A DNA stretch of 8,644 nucleotides from Thermomicrobiales bacterium (lineage in GTDB: Bacteria; Chloroflexota; Chloroflexia; Thermomicrobiales; UBA6265), in contig JAUJMG010000013.1 in assembly GCA_030446955.1 (NCBI GenBank), positions 17,183 through 25,826 of the forward strand. Direction: 5' to 3'. A program made the translations under genes and the position numbers. Under the pieces are notes generated by a model that saw only the letters and a list, made by a program, of their open reading frames with translations, was not told the DNA's origin and ran no database searches. How positions within the stretch are numbered: the stretch's first letter is position 1; the number at the start of each line of letters is the position of its first letter. Positions 4,723 to 8,644 of the stretch are shown here, in pieces.

Positions 4723-6765
4723 TCACGTCGATGGGAGAGCCGACGGCACCCGGGTCCTTGCCGCATGGATCACGATCGCGCCAACCAGGAGTGCCAGGCC
4801 AAGCATGTCCTGGCGCGCTCCGGTGTAGAGCAGCAACCCAGCGGCGGGGATCAGCAGCGCGCGTTCCAGCCAGTTTGCCGGACGCACGATCCAGCCACCG
4901 ACACCGGCGACGAGCGCGACAATCGCCAGGCACGCCGTTGCGGTCGAGAGAACGACTGCGGACAGGTTGCCGATCGCGAGAAGGTTGACGCCCGACTCGC
5001 GGTTGAGAGTAAACATAAATGGAACCAGAAATGCCGGTAGGGTGTATTTCCAGGTCACCATCATCGTCTTGAATGGGTTCCCCCCCGTGATCGCGGCCGC
5101 TGCGAACGGCGAGAGCGCGGTCGGCGGTGACACCTCAGAGAGCACGGCGTAATAGAAGATGAACATGTGGGCGGCGACATCCGGCACGCCTAATTGCGTC
5201 AGTGCTGGCGCCGTGATTGCCGCGGCGATGATGTAGGACGCGGTGACCGGCACCGCCAATCCGAGGATCCAGACGGAGAGTGCCGTCAGTATTACCGTCA
5301 AGAAGAGCCGGCCCCCGGCGAGGTCCACGATCAAGTCGGCCATCTTCAGTCCCAAGCCAGTCAGGGTGAAGATGCCGACGATGATTCCGGCGGTCGCGGT
5401 AGTCGCCGCGACGGAGAGGGTGCCGGTCGCTCCGGCCTCCAGCGCCCGCAGCGAGCGCCGCGGCGTGAGGGCGGTCTCCCGCCGCAGGAAGCTCAGTCCG
5501 AAGGCAAGGATCGTCGCGTAGAAGACCGCCGCGATGGGCGTGAAGCCGAGCAGCATCAGCCCCACGATAGCGAACAACGAGGTGAAGTGGTAGCCGTACC
5601 GGCGCAGAAGCGTGCCGACCGGCGGCACGTCGATCCGCACGTCCCGCGCGCCTAGGCGGCGAGCGTCCAGCTCAATCATCAGAAAGATCGACAGGTAATA
5701 CAGAATCGTCGGAATGGTCGCCATCTTCAGGACGTCGAGATAGGAGATCTGGAGCAACTCGGCGATCAGGAACGCGGCAGCCCCCAACGTCGGCGGCGAA
5801 AGGATCGCCCCGATCCCACCGGCCGAGAGCACCGCTCCGCCCGCTTCAGCGCTATAGCCCGCCCGGCGCAGCATCGGCCAGGCGACCGACCCTAGCGTGA
5901 CGGTGGTGGCCACCCCGCTGCCAGAGACGGTGCCGAGAAGAAAGCCGGCCACGGTGGTCGTGCGACCTGCTCCCGAGGCCCGCCGGCCCGTCGCCGCCAG
6001 GGAGAAGTCGAGGAAGAACTTGCCGGCCCCTGAGAACTCCAGCACCGCCCCGTAGATCGTGAACAGGATGATGTAGGTCGCCGTGACGTCGATCGGAACC
6101 CCGAAGATTCCCTCCAGCGTCACATAGAGGTTTCCGACGATTCGGTCCAGGTCGTATCCCTTGTGCCCGTACTGGCCCGGCAGCAGATACCCATAGACGC
6201 CATACAGAATCAACACCACTGAGACCACCGGCAGGATCCAGCCGACGGTGCGTCTCGTCGCTTCCAGGATCAGAAGGATCAGGATGGTGCCCATCGCCAC
6301 GTCCAGCGTGGTCGGACGGGCCGCGCGGTAGACGAATTCCTGGTAATCGAGCACGGGGTAGAGCGTTACGGCTAGGCTTGCCCCGGCCAGCAGCAGGTCG
6401 CCCACGCCGACCCGGCCACGGCCACGCTGGCTGAACGGGTAGAGCAGGAAAGTGAGAACCAGCGCCGCCCCGAGAAAGCTGGTGCGGTACACCTGTGCTG
6501 GAATCGTGGCCTGGGTCGCGTAGAGAGCGTAGACCGACAGCCCGACCGCGATCGCGGTGGCGACGTAGCCCCACCTCCCGCCCAGCCGTCGGGCCTGGCC
6601 CTCCCCCTCGAACTGCTCGATGATCTCCTGAGCACGGTCTTCGGACAGCGCTTCCCCGAGGTAGGCGTCCTCCGCGGTCTCCCGATCGATCTGAAGCGGA
6701 TCCTCTTGGGATGCTCCGCTCGTCGTCGGAGCCGGCTCCCGCCTTCCCGGCTCGTCGGGTGCCAT
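4723..6765 (-). CDS. TRAP transporter permease, 4TM/12TM (DctQ-DctM) fusion, TAXI type
   Basis: This is the membrane part of a TRAP importer, which uses the Na+ or H+ gradient to take up solute delivered by a binding protein. The 680 residues begin with a hydrophilic acidic segment (1-62), then four helices equivalent to the small DctQ subunit (about 66-195), then the large DctM part from about 216 to 667. DctM signatures are EGIFGVPIDVTATYI (218-232), GTVSGSGVATTVTLGSV (278-294), SPPTLGAAAFLIAE (323-336), LGLAVPVTASYIIAA (501-515), and AAHMFIFYYAVLSEVSPPTAL (531-551), matching fused permeases paired with TAXI proteins. The ATG at 6765 follows AGGAGG with 6-base spacing; an in-frame ATG at 6780 overlaps that site and is less likely. 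It is the last gene after the TAXI and DUF1850 genes, 26 bases after DUF1850. Substrate is not deducible; characterised TAXI systems take amino acids or organic acids. Confidence 0.95.
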   Translation of the reverse strand: MAPDEPGRREPAPTTSGASQEDPLQIDRETAEDAYLGEALSEDRAQEIIEQFEGEGQARRLGGRWGYVATAIAVGLSVYALYATQATIPAQVYRTSFLGAALVLTFLLYPFSQRGRGRVGVGDLLLAGASLAVTLYPVLDYQEFVYRAARPTTLDVAMGTILILLILEATRRTVGWILPVVSVVLILYGVYGYLLPGQYGHKGYDLDRIVGNLYVTLEGIFGVPIDVTATYIILFTIYGAVLEFSGAGKFFLDFSLAATGRRASGAGRTTTVAGFLLGTVSGSGVATTVTLGSVAWPMLRRAGYSAEAGGAVLSAGGIGAILSPPTLGAAAFLIAELLQISYLDVLKMATIPTILYYLSIFLMIELDARRLGARDVRIDVPPVGTLLRRYGYHFTSLFAIVGLMLLGFTPIAAVFYATILAFGLSFLRRETALTPRRSLRALEAGATGTLSVAATTATAGIIVGIFTLTGLGLKMADLIVDLAGGRLFLTVILTALSVWILGLAVPVTASYIIAAAITAPALTQLGVPDVAAHMFIFYYAVLSEVSPPTALSPFAAAAITGGNPFKTMMVTWKYTLPAFLVPFMFTLNRESGVNLLAIGNLSAVVLSTATACLAIVALVAGVGGWIVRPANWLERALLIPAAGLLLYTGARQDMLGLALLVGAIVIHAARTRVPSALPST

Positions 6766-6771
6766 CCCCCG

Positions 6772-6777
6772 CCTCCT
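6772..6777 (-). promoter_or_regulatory. Ribosome binding site of the TRAP permease
   Basis: AGGAGG on the minus strand stands 6 bases before the ATG at 6765. It lies immediately inside the alternative ATG at 6780, so it decides in favour of the shorter 680-residue protein. Confidence 0.75.
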
Positions 6778-6791
6778 CATGGTCGCTCCGC

Positions 6792-7307
6792 TCAGCAGGC
6801 TCCGAGGAGCCGCCGGCCAAACGTCACCGGCTCGACCGCAAGGCGAACCTGGTGGCCGACACCGGTCGCGGCGAGCAGGTCGATCTCCTCGCCGCTGACC
6901 GTCAACCCCTGATTGCCGACGCGGTCCACACGCACCACAAGCTGCGCGAATTCCTCTGCCGGTGTCACGACCCGGAAGCGCTTCCCGTCCCGCGTGGTCG
7001 CGCCGTAATAGGCGTAGTACTCAGCTGCGGCGGCATTCTCAGTTGTCACCGATGTCCGGCGCAGCTCCCCGCTCCGGGTAGCCACGTACTCCTCAACAAC
7101 CCGGCCACCATACATCGAATGGGTGAACGCTAACGCCAGCCGCTTGTCAGCGCCGGCGGCACGGCACACCGCCCGTGTCCCGCTCGTGAGGTCCGTCGCT
7201 GTGAAGGCGGGCACAGGGGTTGCCATCGCCCCGGCTGCGACGAGGAGCGCCACCACCGCGGCGCCCCCCGTCCAGCCGGACCACCGGTTCCCTCGCCAAG
7301 CCGGCAT
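6792..7307 (-). CDS. DUF1850 protein of the TRAP-TAXI cluster
   Basis: DUF1850 proteins are small exported proteins of unknown function that often lie beside TAXI binding proteins and fused TRAP permeases. This one has 171 residues with an N-terminal hydrophobic stretch (GGAAVVALLVAAGAMA, 14-29) that is a signal peptide or anchor. The family pattern is LALAFTHSMYGGRVVEEY (57-74), with the conserved HS (63-64) and EE (72-73), followed by alternating short strands such as RFRVVTPAEEF (110-120) and VVRVDRVGNQGLTV (124-137). There are only two cysteines, Cys48 and the very last residue Cys171, which could form a disulfide outside the cell. The ATG at 7307 is 24 bases after the TAXI stop; the best ribosome site (GAGGAC) is rather far upstream at about 13 bases. 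Position between the other two genes argues for an accessory role in uptake. Confidence 0.85.
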   Translation of the reverse strand: MPAWRGNRWSGWTGGAAVVALLVAAGAMATPVPAFTATDLTSGTRAVCRAAGADKRLALAFTHSMYGGRVVEEYVATRSGELRRTSVTTENAAAAEYYAYYGATTRDGKRFRVVTPAEEFAQLVVRVDRVGNQGLTVSGEEIDLLAATGVGHQVRLAVEPVTFGRRLLGAC

Positions 7308-7331
7308 GATCAGCCCGCACGTCCTCGGTTG

Positions 7332-8351
7332 CTAGGCCGCTGGGCTTGCCGCCGGACTTGCCTCCGGGCTGGCTGTCGGCGTCGCTCCGACGGTCACGCC
7401 CTGATCGGCGTAGAACCGGAGCGCGCCGGGGTGGTACTCCAGCGGCGAGTTCTGAGTGGCGTTCTGCAGCGTCAGGTCGGCGGCGGCGGGGTGGACCGCG
7501 ACCAAGTCCGGCTGGTGCTCGAACAGCACCCGTAGGATGTCGTAGGCCAACTGCTCATCAAAGTCTTCGTTGACCACCAGCAGGTTGGGCACCACGACTA
7601 CATCAAGGTTCTCGGCCTGGCCCGGGTAGGTCCCGGCCGGGATGGTCGCCGTCGCGTAGAACGCGCCGTACTGCTGCTGGAGCTGGCCGACGAACTCGGC
7701 GTTCGGCAGCAGCTTGAGACCGATGTTTGGCGTCGCGCCCAGGTCGGTCACCGATGCCGTCGGCAGCCCGCCGGACCAGAAGTAGGCGTCAAGCTTTCGG
7801 TCTTTGATCGCCGCGGCCGACTCGGACGCACCGAGTTGCTGGCGGTTGATGTCGGTGTCCGGATTGAGCCCGGCCGCGCTCAGAATCCGGTTAGCGATTA
7901 CCTCGGTCCCGCTCCCCGGGGCTCCCGTCGAGACGGTCTTGCCACGCAGGTCCGCCACGGTGTTGATCCCGCTGTTGGTCGTCGTCACGATATGGGTGTA
8001 GTTGTTGTAGAGCGTCGCCAGGGTCTGGGCCGGAACCGGCTGCTTGAACGGATCGCGGCCCTGGACCGCATCGTAGGCCGTATCTCCAAGCACAAAGGCC
8101 AAGTCGGCGTCACCGCTCTCGATCAGCAGCATGTTGTCAACCGACGCCGACGTCACCTCGGCCGTGACGTCAACCCCCTCCAGGTTCTCCGAGATGACGT
8201 TCGCCATCCCACCGCCATACGGGTAGTAGACGCCTCCCGTGCCTCCGGTGGCGATCGAAATCCGGTCCTGAGCGCGCCCATCACGTACCCCGAGCCCGGC
8301 CAGTAACAGCGCGACCGCCAGCAGCACGGTAGCCAAACGTCCTCGGGTCAT
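7332..8351 (-). CDS. TAXI family TRAP transporter solute-binding protein
   Basis: This extracytoplasmic receptor binds the solute and docks on the TRAP permease. The 339-residue precursor has a signal peptide (hydrophobic core TVLLAVALLLAGLG, 8-21) with probable cleavage after GRA near 27. The mature part opens with the TAXI signature SIATGGTGGVYYPYGGGMA (32-50) and continues with DADLAFVLGD (81-90), GKTVSTGAPGSGTE (137-150), AIKDRKLDAYFWSGGLP (181-197), and HPGALRFYAD (307-316). An 18-residue Pro/Ala/Ser/Thr tail (322-339) follows the folded domain. There is no cysteine anywhere, so it cannot be lipid-anchored. AAGGAGG with 8-base spacing fixes the ATG at 8351; an in-frame start at 8507 would add 52 non-signal residues. 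It is the first gene of the transporter operon. Substrate unknown. Confidence 0.95.
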   Translation of the reverse strand: MTRGRLATVLLAVALLLAGLGVRDGRAQDRISIATGGTGGVYYPYGGGMANVISENLEGVDVTAEVTSASVDNMLLIESGDADLAFVLGDTAYDAVQGRDPFKQPVPAQTLATLYNNYTHIVTTTNSGINTVADLRGKTVSTGAPGSGTEVIANRILSAAGLNPDTDINRQQLGASESAAAIKDRKLDAYFWSGGLPTASVTDLGATPNIGLKLLPNAEFVGQLQQQYGAFYATATIPAGTYPGQAENLDVVVVPNLLVVNEDFDEQLAYDILRVLFEHQPDLVAVHPAAADLTLQNATQNSPLEYHPGALRFYADQGVTVGATPTASPEASPAASPAA

Positions 8352-8359
8352 TCGCGAAT

Positions 8360-8366
8360 CCTCCTT
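8360..8366 (-). promoter_or_regulatory. Strong ribosome binding site of the TAXI gene
   Basis: AAGGAGG on the minus strand, 8 bases before the ATG at 8351, is the best Shine-Dalgarno site in the window. It supports high translation of the binding protein relative to its partners, as is usual for such operons. Confidence 0.85.
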
Positions 8367-8644
8367 GGTCGTGGCGGCAGCAACCTCGCCCCCGCCCGTG
8401 CGCTCTCGATCAGACCGCTCCATCACGGTCCTGGGGTCATCCGGCCGCTGGTGGCCACGCGCACCAGTGCTCAACCCCCGTCGCCGGAAGTCCGCGCATC
8501 TAACCATCCCCGCCCCTCAACCGCAAGCCACACCGGTCGCCCCAGTGCTTGCCTCCGGTCGTGGGGTCCTAATGACTCGAAACGGACGGCCACGCCAATT
8601 CCAACCCGAAGACGTCCGCGAAGGCCTCCGCGCAAGCCGGGGCG
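8367..8644. other. Non-coding upstream region of the transporter operon
   Basis: I find no convincing gene from the TAXI start to the window edge. It holds a weak promoter candidate (8498-8526) and two dyads: CTGGTG (8448-8453) with CACCAG (8462-8467), and CGCGAAGGCCTCCGCG (8617-8632), a 16-base palindrome with one mismatched pair. Either dyad could be an operator for the transporter operon, but 6-8 bp symmetry is common in GC-rich DNA. Confidence 0.5.
8498..8526 (-). promoter_or_regulatory. Weak promoter candidate for the TAXI-DUF1850-TRAP operon
   Basis: Minus strand: -35 TTGCGG (8521-8526), a 17-base spacer, then TTAGAT (8498-8503) preceded by TG as in an extended -10. Only 3 of 6 bases match in each box, and the -10 lacks the key second A. 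It is the best candidate I see, but the real promoter may lie beyond the window or use another sigma factor. Confidence 0.2.

Noticed and set aside
5852..6820. Open frame of 322 codons overlapping the TRAP permease in another frame
   Set aside because: The product is Gly/Arg/Pro-rich with no motifs. The permease frame has clear membrane helices and family signatures.
1..8644. CRISPR array, transposon ends, tRNA or rRNA genes
   Set aside because: I saw no regularly spaced repeats, no transposase motifs, and no tRNA or rRNA core sequence on either strand.

Overview
The window is GC-rich bacterial chromosome, densely coded, with ordinary housekeeping and transport genes. High GC, Arg-rich proteins, a secreted protein ending in a Pro/Ala/Ser/Thr tail and the mix of gene families suggest a Chloroflexota bacterium of the Thermomicrobia type (Sphaerobacter/Thermomicrobium-like). 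That placement is inference from style, not from a marker gene. I see no rRNA, tRNA, CRISPR array, insertion sequence or phage gene.

Layout. Positions 47-1753 (+) encode a membrane-anchored LytR-CpsA-Psr (LCP) cell-wall glycopolymer transferase with a C-terminal LytR_C domain. It converges on a minus-strand group with only 14 bases between the stop codons, and a long imperfect hairpin spans both stops. The minus-strand group, in transcription order, is an unrecognised 153-residue protein (4508-4047), ribonuclease III (rnc, 3860-2751) and ribose-phosphate pyrophosphokinase (prs, 2754-1768). rnc and prs overlap by 4 bases (GTGA). A perfect TATAAT box with a 4/6 -35 box lies about 110 bases before the unknown gene. 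The leader between them holds a dyad close to the expected transcription start and a G-rich tract fitting the G-quadruplex pattern.

Upstream on the same strand is a second, tightly packed operon for a TRAP-TAXI transporter: the TAXI solute-binding protein (8351-7332), a DUF1850 protein (7307-6792) and a fused 4TM/12TM TRAP permease (6765-4723), with gaps of 24 and 26 bases. The binding protein should capture an organic anion or amino acid outside the membrane and hand it to the Na+- or H+-coupled permease. DUF1850 is a frequent companion of unknown role. Substrate cannot be read from the sequence. The last 293 bases hold only a weak promoter candidate and two dyads.

No clearly new multi-gene system is visible. 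The points most worth checking are the missing catalytic Asp in RNase III, the structured leader and unknown first gene of the rnc-prs operon, the divergent active-site loops of the PRPP synthetase, and a binding protein with no cysteine for lipid anchoring.
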